A stretch of DNA of 64,000 nucleotides, taken from Sphingomonas sp. IW22 (GTDB lineage: Bacteria; Pseudomonadota; Alphaproteobacteria; Sphingomonadales; Sphingomonadaceae). The DNA is taken from the NCBI RefSeq assembly GCF_041321155.1, contig NZ_JBGGWB010000001.1, positions 1,550,001-1,614,000 on the forward strand, in the 5' to 3' direction. Below are positions 24,108-32,496 of the stretch, piece by piece. Every line of letters begins with the position of its first letter. The first letter of the stretch is position 1. The translations under genes were made by a program, and so were the position numbers. The notes under the pieces are model-generated. The model worked only from the letters and a program-made list of their open reading frames with translations. It was not told where the DNA came from and made no database searches.

Positions 24108-26441
24108 ATGGCCAGCCGAGCGCAGGCCCAGCACCGCTTGTGGCGCGACACCGTTCGCGAAGGCGCCCGCCGCTCGACCGCGCTGCTGGTCGCGGCAACG
24201 CTGTTCCTGTCGGTGGCGCTGCTGCTGGTCGCGATGGCCAGCTATCGCTCCAGCGACCCCGCGATCAACACCGCCGCCGGGGGTCCGGCCGAAAACTGGC
24301 TGGGCCTGCCCGGCGCCTATGCCGCCGACGCGCTGTTCACGCTGTTCGGGGTGCCTGCCTTCCTGATCCTGCCGCTGGGGCTGGTGATCGGCACGCGGCT
24401 GTGGCGCGACCGGCCGGTCGGTGCGTGGCGGGCGATGCTGCGCGGCGTCCTGATCGGTGCGGTGCTGATGGGCACGGCGCTGTCCTTCCTGGTCGGCGGG
24501 TCGGTGCTGGTATTGCCAGCGGGCTATGGCGGCATTGTCGGCATGGCGCTGGCGGCGGCGGCACGGTTCGGGGTCAGCTTCATCGGCAATCCGGTGGCCG
24601 AGATCTGGACCATGCGGACGCTGGGCACGCTGGCCGGGCTGGCGGGCGTCATCCTGTGGGCACGCGGCATGACGATCGAACTGCCGCGCTCCGGGCTACG
24701 CATGCCCCGCCGGAACGCTCGCAGTGAGGGTGAGGCCGAGGGCTTTGACGACGATCTGCCGTTCGCGGTGGACGATGCGGACGTGACGCCCGAACCCCGG
24801 ATGCCCGCCCCGCCGCGCAAGCCGGTCACGCCCGACTCGCGCCCCGCTCCGGTCATTGCCGAGCGCGCACCCGCGACCGCGCCTGCCATGCCCAAGGTGC
24901 AGCAGGGCAATCTGGACCTGCGCGACAATTTTCACCTGCCGTCAGCCGAACTGCTTCAACCTGCCCCGGCCAATGCCGCGAATACCGTCGACAAGGCGGC
25001 GTTGGAGCGCAACGCGCGACTTCTGGAAACCGTGCTGGACGACTTCAACGTCCGCGGCTCGATCGTCGGCGTGCGTCCCGGCCCCGTCGTTACGATGTAC
25101 GAACTGGAACCGGCGAGCGGCATCAAGGCCAGTCGCGTCATTCAGCTGGCCGACGACATCGCGCGTAACATGTCCGCCGTGTCGGCACGCGTGGCGACCA
25201 TTCCCGGCCGGACCGTCATCGGCATTGAACTCCCCAATGCGCGGCGTGAGACGGTGAACCTGCGCGAGCTGATCGGCAGCCAGGGCTTCGCCGATCAGTC
25301 GGCACAACTGCCCATCGTGCTGGGCAAGAACATTTCCGGCGATCCCGTCATCGCCGATCTGGCGCCCATGCCGCACCTGCTGGTCGCGGGCACCACCGGG
25401 TCGGGCAAGTCGGTGGGCCTGAACTGCATGATCCTGTCGCTGCTCTATCGGCTGACGCCCGATCAGTGCCGCATGATCATGATCGACCCCAAGATGCTGG
25501 AACTCAGCATGTACAAGGGCATCCCGCACTTGCTGGCCGATGTCGTCACCGACCCGCCAAAGGCGGTACGCGCGCTGAAATGGGCGGTCGAGCAGATGGA
25601 GGACCGCTATCGCATGATGGCCAGCGTCAATGTCCGCTCGCTCGGCAGCTTCAACGAAAAGGTCCGCGCGGCCAAGGCCAAGGGCCAAAAGCTGGGCCGC
25701 AAGGTTCAGGTCGGCTATGACGACAATGGCCGCCCGATCCACGAGGAAGAATCGCTCGACCTGGCACCGCTGCCGCAGATCGTGATCATCGTCGACGAGC
25801 TGGCCGACCTGATGATGACGGCGGGCAAGGAAGTCGAATTCCTGATCCAGCGCCTGGCGCAAAAGGCCCGCGCGGCTGGCATTCACCTGATCATGGCGAC
25901 TCAGCGCCCGTCGGTCGACGTCATCACGGGCGTCATCAAGGCGAACCTGCCAACGCGCATCAGCTTCCACGTGACCTCCAAGATCGACAGCCGAACAATC
26001 CTTGGCGAGCAGGGGGCCGAACAGCTGCTGGGGCGCGGCGACATGCTGTACATGCCCGGCGGCAAGGCGCTGGCCCGCGTCCACGGCCCGTTCGTGTCGG
26101 ATGAGGAGGTTCAGGCGGTCGCCGATTTCTGGCGCGCGCAGGGGGAGCCAGACTATATCGACGCCGTCACCAACGAACCCGAGGGCGATGGCGGCTTCAG
26201 CCTGGAAGGCGCGCCAACCGGCGGCGACAGCCCGGAAGACCAGATGTATCGCAACGCGATCGCACTGGTGGCGCAAAGCCAGAAGGCATCGACATCGTGG
26301 CTCCAGCGCCAGCTTCGCATCGGTTACAACTCCGCTGCGCGCCTGATCGAACGGATGGAGAAGGACAATCTCGTCTCCAGGCCCGACCATGTCGGGCGCC
26401 GCGAAGTATTGATGGACGAAGAAGGCCGCCCGCTCGCCTGA
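24108..26441 (+). CDS. ftsK: DNA translocase FtsK
   Basis: 777 residues. An N-terminal membrane domain with four hydrophobic segments (about 25-190) anchors it at the septum. A short Pro-rich linker follows (about 205-270), much shorter than in E. coli. The motor has Walker A GTTGSGKS (about 428) and Walker B IVIIVDELADLMM (about 557-569), then ATQRPSVDVITGVIKAN. The C-terminal gamma winged helix (SWLQRQLRIGYNSAARLIERME) reads KOPS. FtsK pumps DNA during division and activates XerCD at dif. GGGGGGAAA precedes ATG 24108. Confidence 0.95.
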   Translation: MASRAQAQHRLWRDTVREGARRSTALLVAATLFLSVALLLVAMASYRSSDPAINTAAGGPAENWLGLPGAYAADALFTLFGVPAFLILPLGLVIGTRLWRDRPVGAWRAMLRGVLIGAVLMGTALSFLVGGSVLVLPAGYGGIVGMALAAAARFGVSFIGNPVAEIWTMRTLGTLAGLAGVILWARGMTIELPRSGLRMPRRNARSEGEAEGFDDDLPFAVDDADVTPEPRMPAPPRKPVTPDSRPAPVIAERAPATAPAMPKVQQGNLDLRDNFHLPSAELLQPAPANAANTVDKAALERNARLLETVLDDFNVRGSIVGVRPGPVVTMYELEPASGIKASRVIQLADDIARNMSAVSARVATIPGRTVIGIELPNARRETVNLRELIGSQGFADQSAQLPIVLGKNISGDPVIADLAPMPHLLVAGTTGSGKSVGLNCMILSLLYRLTPDQCRMIMIDPKMLELSMYKGIPHLLADVVTDPPKAVRALKWAVEQMEDRYRMMASVNVRSLGSFNEKVRAAKAKGQKLGRKVQVGYDDNGRPIHEEESLDLAPLPQIVIIVDELADLMMTAGKEVEFLIQRLAQKARAAGIHLIMATQRPSVDVITGVIKANLPTRISFHVTSKIDSRTILGEQGAEQLLGRGDMLYMPGGKALARVHGPFVSDEEVQAVADFWRAQGEPDYIDAVTNEPEGDGGFSLEGAPTGGDSPEDQMYRNAIALVAQSQKASTSWLQRQLRIGYNSAARLIERMEKDNLVSRPDHVGRREVLMDEEGRPLA

Positions 26442-26503
26442 ACGGACGATTCACCCCGGCTTCATCGCGGAACCGTTACGCCCCTCGCATGTCTAGGACA
26501 GCC

Positions 26504-27133
26504 ATGATCCGTATCGCATCCGCCCTATCGCTCGGCGTCGCCGTGGTTTCGCCCGTCGTCGCCGTCCCCGCCACCGCTCAGGCACAGACCGGCGACCTTG
26601 CCGCCGTGCAGGCGCATCTGCGCGCTGTCGACAGCATGACCGCCGCGTTCAGCCAGACCGATCGCGCGGGCAAGGTGCTGAACGGCACGCTGACGCTCAA
26701 GAAGCCGGGCAAGATCCGCTTTCAGTATGAAAAGGGCGTACCGATCCTGATCGTCGGCGACGGCAAGGCGATCTGGTTTCTGGATTACTCGGTCGGCCAA
26801 CGCTCTCGCTGGCCGATCGCCGACTCGCCGCTTGGTGTGCTGATCGACCCGAACCGCGACATCGCCCGCTATGCCAAGGTGGTGCCCAGCAGCAGCCCCG
26901 ATGTGCTGAGCGTCGAGGCCTATGATCCCAAGCGTCCCGAATATGGCCGGATCACCATGATCTTCCAGCGGCAGGCATCGGCGCCCGGCGGCCTGATGCT
27001 GCAAGGCTGGGTGGCGCTCGATTCGCAGAAGAATCGCACCACGGTCCGGCTGTCCAACCAGCGCTTCAACGTGCCCGTTTCCGACAACACGTTCCGTTTC
27101 AACGACCCGCGGAAGGGAACGCGGCGAAACTGA
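26504..27133 (+). CDS. lolA: Outer membrane lipoprotein carrier LolA-like protein
   Basis: 209 residues from ATG 26504, with AGGA five bases upstream; an alternative ATG at 26489 adds five residues. A signal peptide of about 30 residues ends near TAQAQ. The mature domain shows the LolA unclosed-barrel pattern: FSQTDRAGKVLNGTLTLKKPGKIRFQY, here cut to its core GTLTLKKPGKIRF, then DGKAIWFLDY and the C-terminal DNTFRFNDPRKG. It should carry lipoproteins across the periplasm to the outer membrane. It lies 62 bases after ftsK in the same direction, a common pairing. Confidence 0.88.
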   Translation: MIRIASALSLGVAVVSPVVAVPATAQAQTGDLAAVQAHLRAVDSMTAAFSQTDRAGKVLNGTLTLKKPGKIRFQYEKGVPILIVGDGKAIWFLDYSVGQRSRWPIADSPLGVLIDPNRDIARYAKVVPSSSPDVLSVEAYDPKRPEYGRITMIFQRQASAPGGLMLQGWVALDSQKNRTTVRLSNQRFNVPVSDNTFRFNDPRKGTRRN

Positions 27134-27265
27134 TCATCTGTTCATGCAAGCGCAAGGTAGCGGGGGTTAGAACAGACGCTGCGGAGAAGGGGTGCCTCCG
27201 GGATTTTCCCCCCTGTTGCCCGGATTACGGTCCCGTCTCCAGCCTGCGTGACTGAACGCTAGGTC

Positions 27266-27300
27266 GGCCCCCGTTCCATGCCCCCGGAGCGGGGGCCTTT
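27266..27300 (+). terminator. Terminator-like hairpin after lolA
   Basis: GGCCCCCG (27266-27273) pairs with CGGGGGCC (27290-27297), followed by TTT. An inner alternative stem CCCCCG/CGGGGG (27281-27286 with 27290-27295) is mutually exclusive with it. It lies in the 238-base gap between lolA and xthA, which otherwise shows no gene. Confidence 0.6.
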
Positions 27301-27371
27301 CCATGTCCGCGCGGCACGCATCAACGGCTGACTGGCGCAGTGAACGGGTCGCCGCTACATCGCCCCCACGC

Positions 27372-28169
27372 ATGACCGACACGCTCAAAATCGCTTCGTG
27401 GAACATCAACTCCGTCCGGTTTCGCATCGGCATCGTCGAACAGTTCCTGAAACAAGCCACGCCCGACATCCTGTGCCTTCAGGAAACGAAGGTCGTCGAT
27501 CACGACTTTCCCCACGCCGCCTTTCACGCGCTGGGCTATCAGCACATCGTCGTGCATGGTCAGCGCATGCACCATGGCGTCGCCATCCTGTCGAAAGTGC
27601 CGCTGGTCGAGGATGACCGTTTCGACTGGCAGGCAAATGGGGAGGCGCGCCATGTCGGCGTCCGGCTTCCCAACGGTCTGCGGCTTGAAAATGTCTATGT
27701 TCCGGCGGGCGGCGACGTGCCCGACCGGGACGTGAATCCAAAGTTCGGCCAGAAGCTGGATTTTCTGGAGCGAATGACCCGCTGGTCCGAAGGGCTAAGG
27801 GGCATACCGACGCTGCTGGTCGGCGATTTCAACATCGCGCCGCTGGAATCCGACGTGTGGAGCCACAAGCAGTTGCTGGATGTGGTCAGCCATACGCCGG
27901 TCGAAGTCGCGGCTTTGGCCGGTCTGAAGGCTGCGAACGACTGGGTCGATCTGGGCCGCCATTTCGTGCCCCCGCCGCAGCGGCTCTATACCTGGTGGAG
28001 TTACCGGGCAAAGGACTGGGCCGCATCGGATCGCGGACGCCGTCTGGACCATATGTGGGCAAGTGCGGACGTTGCCGCCACGGCAATCGACCACAAGATC
28101 TTCGAAAGCTGCCGCAGCTGGCTGAAGCCCAGTGACCATATCCCTTTGATGACCGAGTTTTCGCTATGA
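27372..28169 (+). CDS. xthA: Exodeoxyribonuclease III (AP endonuclease)
   Basis: 265 residues of the Mg-dependent exonuclease III/APE1 fold. Active-site blocks are SWNINSVRFR (Asn), LCLQETKV (Glu), VYVPAGGDVPDRD (Tyr/Asp), LVGDFNIAP (Asp/Asn), RRLDHMWAS and SDHIPLM (the Asp-His pair). It repairs abasic sites and trims 3' ends. ATG 27372 begins directly at the family start; an in-frame start at 27303 adds a basic leader without homology. The stop overlaps the ribA start by four bases (ATGA). Confidence 0.93.
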   Translation: MTDTLKIASWNINSVRFRIGIVEQFLKQATPDILCLQETKVVDHDFPHAAFHALGYQHIVVHGQRMHHGVAILSKVPLVEDDRFDWQANGEARHVGVRLPNGLRLENVYVPAGGDVPDRDVNPKFGQKLDFLERMTRWSEGLRGIPTLLVGDFNIAPLESDVWSHKQLLDVVSHTPVEVAALAGLKAANDWVDLGRHFVPPPQRLYTWWSYRAKDWAASDRGRRLDHMWASADVAATAIDHKIFESCRSWLKPSDHIPLMTEFSL

Positions 28170-29224
28170 GCGACGCACGGGACACCGCACGGGCGATCGA
28201 CGCGCTTCGTCGTGGCTGGCCTGTCGCCATTGCCGGTGCCGACGGCGCCATCGAATTGCTGGCGGTCGAAACGGCCGATGCCGCCCGCCTTTCAACCTTC
28301 GATCCCGATCAGAGCGCCGGGGTGCTGTTGTCAGCCGGGCGCGCTGCGACACTCAGGCTGGCGAATCAGATCGATGCCGCCGTGCCCGATGCACCCGTCT
28401 GGGTTGCACGCGCGCCCTGGCTGGATTTCGATACCGCGACGGCGCTTGCCGACCCGCAGCTCGATCTGGCCACGCCGCTCAAAGGGCCGTTCCGCGCCAC
28501 GCCGGTCACTGGGCGCGATGCGGCGGCGGCTGCGCTCAGACTTGCCCGGATCGCGGGGATCCTGCCTGCCTTCTTCGTTCGCGAAACGGATGCCACCGGT
28601 GCGCTGCCCGTCGCGGCGATCGACGCGCATGAAGATGCAGGTCGTCTGGCCATTGCGGCGCGCGCGCGGTTGCCAGTGGTGGTCGCGGAGGATGCCGAGA
28701 TCGTCGCCTTTCGCACACCCGAAGCCGCAGGAGAGCATGTCGCGCTGCTGATCGGTCAGCCCGATGGCCGCCCGCCGCTGGTCCGGTTGCACAGCGAATG
28801 CCTGACGGGCGATGTGCTGGGCAGCCTGAAATGCGATTGCGGCCCGCAATTACAGGCGGCGCTGGCCGCCATGAAGGCGGACGGCTGGGGTATCCTGTTG
28901 TATCTGCGACAGGAAGGGCGCGGCATCGGCCTGGTCAACAAATTGCGGGCCTATGCGCTGCAGGACCAGGGTTTCGACACCGTGGATGCCAATACGCGGT
29001 TGGGCTTTGCGATCGACGCGCGCGATTTCGGGGTCGCCGCGCGGATGCTGACCCTGCTGAAGCAGGATCGTATCAGGCTGTTGACCAACAATCCGGAAAA
29101 GGTCGCCGCGCTGACCTCTGCCGGGGTCACCGTTGTCGAACGGGTGCCCCATGCCCTGCCCGCCAATCCACACAATGAACGCTATCTGGCGACCAAGCGA
29201 GACCGCACCGGCCATCAGCTTTAG
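28166..29224 (+). CDS. ribA: GTP cyclohydrolase II with degenerate DHBP-synthase-like N-terminal domain
   Basis: 352 residues. The C-terminal part (about 208-350) is RibA: the zinc motif CLTGDVLGSLKCDCG (C-x10-C-x-C), LLYLRQEGRGIGLVNKL and LLTNNPEKV. It opens GTP to start riboflavin synthesis. The N-terminal 200 residues follow the topology of DHBP synthase (AIDALRRGWPV, TGRDAAAAALRLARIAGI, ARLPVVVAEDAEIVAFR), but the catalytic DDEDRENEGD-type loop has been replaced by AGADGAIEL. The first domain is therefore probably inactive and structural. The gene overlaps xthA. Confidence 0.88.
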   Translation: MSDARDTARAIDALRRGWPVAIAGADGAIELLAVETADAARLSTFDPDQSAGVLLSAGRAATLRLANQIDAAVPDAPVWVARAPWLDFDTATALADPQLDLATPLKGPFRATPVTGRDAAAAALRLARIAGILPAFFVRETDATGALPVAAIDAHEDAGRLAIAARARLPVVVAEDAEIVAFRTPEAAGEHVALLIGQPDGRPPLVRLHSECLTGDVLGSLKCDCGPQLQAALAAMKADGWGILLYLRQEGRGIGLVNKLRAYALQDQGFDTVDANTRLGFAIDARDFGVAARMLTLLKQDRIRLLTNNPEKVAALTSAGVTVVERVPHALPANPHNERYLATKRDRTGHQL

Positions 29225-29227
29225 CGC

Positions 29228-29890
29228 TTACGCGATCAGGCGCGCGACCTCCTCGAAATCGGCGGCGATATTCTGCACGCCGATCGCCTTCAACGTCGCG
29301 GCGTGATCGGGCGGACAGTGCGTTCCGGCGCACAGGCCGATGACATGCGCGCCCGACGCGACCGCGCCGGTTGCGCCAACCGGCGAATCCTCAAGAATCA
29401 CGCAGTCCTCGATCGCGACACCGATCGCGGCGGCGGCATGCAGATAAAGGTCGGGCGCTGGCTTCCCGCGTGCGACATGTTCCTTGCCGGAATAGACATG
29501 GTCACCAAAAGCATCTTCCAGACCGATATGGCGCAGATGGGTACGAATCCAGTGCGTCGAGCTTGACGATGCAATGGCACGCGGCAGTTCGACCGGCAGC
29601 GCACGGACAAAGGCGATGGCGCCCAGCACTTCGCCGATGCCCTCAGCCAATACGCGCTCATTCTCGACTTCACGCGCGGCGTGGAAATCGTCAGGCAGAC
29701 TGCGGCCGATACGCCGCTCGATCGTGTCGATAAAGTCGCAGCCCGACAGGCCCATATAATGTGCCATGGCTTCTTCGGGCGAATGGGCGTGACCGATACC
29801 GGTCAGATATTCTGCCAGATGCCGGTTGCCCGCATATTCGCTTTCGATCAGCACGCCGTCGAAATCGAAGATGATGCCGCGAAACCTCAT
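29228..29890 (-). CDS. HAD-superfamily phosphatase (beta-phosphoglucomutase-like)
   Basis: 220 residues. Motif I is FDFDGVLIESE with the nucleophile and acid/base Asp pair. Motif II is ASSSST (about 105-110), motif III is GKPAPDLYL and motif IV is VILEDSPVGATGAVASG. The helical cap insert between motifs I and II marks subclass I HAD enzymes such as phosphoglycolate phosphatase or beta-phosphoglucomutase; the substrate is not determined. Its ATG overlaps the yggS stop (ATGA), so the two are coupled. Confidence 0.88.
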   Translation of the reverse strand: MRFRGIIFDFDGVLIESEYAGNRHLAEYLTGIGHAHSPEEAMAHYMGLSGCDFIDTIERRIGRSLPDDFHAAREVENERVLAEGIGEVLGAIAFVRALPVELPRAIASSSSTHWIRTHLRHIGLEDAFGDHVYSGKEHVARGKPAPDLYLHAAAAIGVAIEDCVILEDSPVGATGAVASGAHVIGLCAGTHCPPDHAATLKAIGVQNIAADFEEVARLIA

Positions 29891-30555
29891 GCGCGCGCTC
29901 CAAACAGTGCAGTGCCGACGCGGACATGCGTCGCGCCCAGTGTAACCGCGGTGGCGAAATCGTCGGACATGCCCATGCTCAGGCGCTCCAGCCCCGCGTC
30001 GCGCGCGATCTTGGCCAGCAGCGCGAAATAGGGGGCGGCATCCACGCCGTGGGGCGGCACGGCCATCAGGCCCGCAACCGGCAGTTCGGCCGCCCGCGCT
30101 TCGTCCAGCAGCGACGGCAGGTCGGCGATGGCGCAACCGCCCTTTTGCGGTTCGTCGCCGATATTGACCTGAATGAAACAATCGGGTCGCCGGTCCGCCT
30201 TATCCATCGCTCGGCCCAGCGCGCCGATCAGCGAGGTCCGGTCGACCGAGTGAATGGCATCGAACAGCGCCACGGCGGCATCGGCCTTGTTCGATTGAAG
30301 CTGCCCGACAAGGTGGAGTTCGATCCCGGCTGCAGCTTCCTTGAGCGCGGGCCATTTGGCCTCTGCCTCCTGCACCCGGTTCTCCCCGAACACGCGCTGG
30401 CCCGCTGCGATCAACGGCGCGATTGCGCCGGCATCCTGCGTCTTCGACACGGCGATAAGGGTCACGTCATCGGCCTTGCGACCGGCCAGTGCGGCAGCGC
30501 GCGCGATTTCGGCGCGGACGGCGGTCAGGCGGGCAGCGGCATCGTCCTCGATCAT
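29887..30555 (-). CDS. yggS: PLP homeostasis protein YggS (PROSC family)
   Basis: 222 residues, a single (beta/alpha)8 barrel like the N-domain of alanine racemase. The PLP lysine is in LIAVSKTQ (about residue 36). Other family marks are VFGENRVQEAEAKWP, LHLVGQLQSNK and LSMGMSDDFATAV with a final VRVGTALFGARA. The protein buffers pyridoxal phosphate and affects amino acid balance. It is first in a two-gene unit with the HAD phosphatase. The start at 30555 is divergent from the ThiE-like gene, with only 22 bases between them. Confidence 0.92.
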   Translation of the reverse strand: MIEDDAAARLTAVRAEIARAAALAGRKADDVTLIAVSKTQDAGAIAPLIAAGQRVFGENRVQEAEAKWPALKEAAAGIELHLVGQLQSNKADAAVALFDAIHSVDRTSLIGALGRAMDKADRRPDCFIQVNIGDEPQKGGCAIADLPSLLDEARAAELPVAGLMAVPPHGVDAAPYFALLAKIARDAGLERLSMGMSDDFATAVTLGATHVRVGTALFGARA

Positions 30556-30577
30556 GTGGCGCGCTATAGGCAGCGCG

Positions 30578-31102
30578 ATGCAACGCCGCCACCCCCAACG
30601 CCTCCCCCATCTGTGGTTGATGACCGACGAGCGGCTGGGCGATGCGCTTTGGCCCGCGATGTGGGCCCTGCCGCGTGGAGCAGGGGTAATCTTTCGTGAC
30701 TATGCCACGCCGCCCGATGCGCGCCGCAAACGGTTCGCGCGGGCGCTGGCGATTGCACGACGACGTGGGCTCATCCTGCTGCGTGCGGGTGACGTGGCGA
30801 TGCGGGGGGAGATGGGCGTGCACAACGCCCGCGGTCGCGGCCTGCGGACGCGATCGGCGCATGACCGTGCCGAGCTGGTTGCAGCGCGCCGGGCGGGCGC
30901 CGATGCGGTTCTGATGTCCCCGGTTTTCGCCACCCGATCGCATCCGGGCGCGAAAAGCTTGGGACCGGTCAGGCTGGGTCTGATGCTGCGCGGCTCGACA
31001 TTACCCGCCGTCGCATTGGGCGGAATGAGCCCGGATCGCTACCGGCGGCTGCGCGCGCTAAAGCTGCATGGATGGGCCGCGATTGACGGCCTGACCCCTT
31101 AG
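30578..31102 (+). CDS. Divergent thiamine phosphate synthase/TenI-like protein
   Basis: 174 residues, shorter than ThiE (about 210). It keeps the fold markers LWLMTDERLG at the start, MSPVFATRSHPGAKSLGP and PAVALGGMSPDRYRRL. The catalytic stretches are altered: the usual Q-L-R-E-K becomes FRDYA, the IND loop becomes LRAGD, and the GxSxH loop reads RTRSAH. It may therefore be a TenI-like or non-synthase homologue. The ATG at 30578 begins right at the conserved strand. It is convergent with the next gene, overlapping it by four bases. Confidence 0.65.
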   Translation: MQRRHPQRLPHLWLMTDERLGDALWPAMWALPRGAGVIFRDYATPPDARRKRFARALAIARRRGLILLRAGDVAMRGEMGVHNARGRGLRTRSAHDRAELVAARRAGADAVLMSPVFATRSHPGAKSLGPVRLGLMLRGSTLPAVALGGMSPDRYRRLRALKLHGWAAIDGLTP

Positions 31103-31833
31103 AAGCGGAATGCCGTCCCGACATAGACCGCCTGACTGTCGCGCCGGGTATCGGTCAGCTGCGGCAGGCGCAGACGTTCTTCATCGGTGCGATAGCGTAC
31201 GCCCGCCGTCACATCCAGATTGCGCGTCAGGGAATAGGAAGTGCCAAGATCAATTGAATAGCTGGGCGCTTCGGCCACCATGCGCGGCTGGTTGCCCGTC
31301 GGCTTGTCGGCGCGTGCCTGAACACGCCCGCTCAGCCGCTTGCCGTTATAGCTGACGCCGACATCGACCGCCTCACGGCTGCCCGGCAGCGCGCCCAGGT
31401 CGACGTGCGACACGTCGCCCGACAGCGCGAAGCGCTTCCATCCGACCGACATGCCCAGATTATAGGCAATCGGCTGCATGCTGACCGCAGCGACGGAGGG
31501 TACTGTCACGCTAGCAGTTCGAAGCGCATCATCGCCACGCGACGCACGGGCACGAACCGCAACGGTCACATCCTGCCGCTTGCTCTGCTGCTCGGACGGG
31601 GTGAAGCGAAAGCCGGTTGCTGGCAGACCGCCACGCGAAAGGGCAGCGGCCAATCGCGGATCGGCGGCGGCGGGGGTGAACGAACCGATGCCCGAGCGCG
31701 CGGCCGCGATCGACGCGCGCTTTGCGAGTCGCAGCCCGTCGGGACCCGCAGCGCCCGCGGCGGGGACGAGCGCGAACGCAGTGGTGACCAGCACCCCCGC
31801 GGTCAACCCGACCATGGCCGTCCGAACACCCAA
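31099..31833 (-). CDS. Exported beta-barrel-like protein of unknown function
   Basis: 244 residues. Residues 1-28 form a signal peptide (MVGLTAGVLVTTAFALVPA). The C-terminal half consists of amphipathic strands (VGWKRFALSGDVSHVD, VGVSYNGKRLSGRVQAR, YSIDLGTSYSLTRNLDVTAG) and ends in VYVGTAFRF with a terminal Phe, the signal for BAM insertion. It is therefore probably a small outer-membrane barrel. I recognise no named family. It stands alone between the ThiE-like gene and the DUF3576 lipoprotein gene. Confidence 0.65.
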   Translation of the reverse strand: MGVRTAMVGLTAGVLVTTAFALVPAAGAAGPDGLRLAKRASIAAARSGIGSFTPAAADPRLAAALSRGGLPATGFRFTPSEQQSKRQDVTVAVRARASRGDDALRTASVTVPSVAAVSMQPIAYNLGMSVGWKRFALSGDVSHVDLGALPGSREAVDVGVSYNGKRLSGRVQARADKPTGNQPRMVAEAPSYSIDLGTSYSLTRNLDVTAGVRYRTDEERLRLPQLTDTRRDSQAVYVGTAFRF

Positions 31834-32018
31834 CGCGAATCCCCTCTTTATCCTGCCCTGCGCCTACCATGATTCGAGGCGTTCGTTCCACCGCCCGCCG
31901 CGATTTAGTAGGACTGTTGCATAAGTCTCACAGCCCACGGGCCCTTCCGCGCTGCTTGCGGCGGACGGGCGACCATCTATAGAGGTGCGCCATGTACCCC
32001 GTTCCAAGGACTCCGCCA

Positions 32019-32444
32019 ATGTCGCGTCGCCTGGCTCTTGCCCTTCCGCTCGTGTTCGCACTTGCCGCCTGCGGTGGCGGGGGCGACCGCCCGCGTGAGC
32101 TGGCCGCCAGCCAGATCACGACGATCGGCGTCAACAGCTATCTGTGGCGCGCCAGCCTTGAGACGCTGAGCTTCATGCCGCTTCTCCAGACCGATTCGAA
32201 CGGCGGGGTGATCGTCACCGACTGGTATGTGAACCCGAACACGCCGAATGAGCGGATGAAGGTCACGGTCACCATCCTCGACCAGGATCTGCGCGCCGAC
32301 GCGCTGCGCGTTGCAGCCCTGCGGGAAGTGAACCAGAACGGCCAGTGGGTGGCCGCGCCGGTTCAGGCCGCCACCGTGCAGAAGCTTGAGGACATCATCC
32401 TGACCCGTGCCCGCGACATGCGGCGCGGCGCGGTAGTCGGCTGA
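32019..32444 (+). CDS. DUF3576 domain lipoprotein
   Basis: 141 residues from ATG 32019, with AAGGA eight bases upstream; the in-frame ATG at 31992 gives no better signal. The lipobox is in [12 protein letters not shown], so it is a membrane-anchored lipoprotein. The mature part matches DUF3576: [18 protein letters not shown], then [10 protein letters not shown] and [20 protein letters not shown]. The function is unknown, but it is conserved next to leuS in alphaproteobacteria, as it is here (52 bases upstream). Confidence 0.85.
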   Translation: MSRRLALALPLVFALAACGGGGDRPRELAASQITTIGVNSYLWRASLETLSFMPLLQTDSNGGVIVTDWYVNPNTPNERMKVTVTILDQDLRADALRVAALREVNQNGQWVAAPVQAATVQKLEDIILTRARDMRRGAVVG

Positions 32445-32496
32445 TCATTTTGATTTCGCGGCGCCCGGCCGGCGCCGCCCCCAACGGAGTTCAGAC

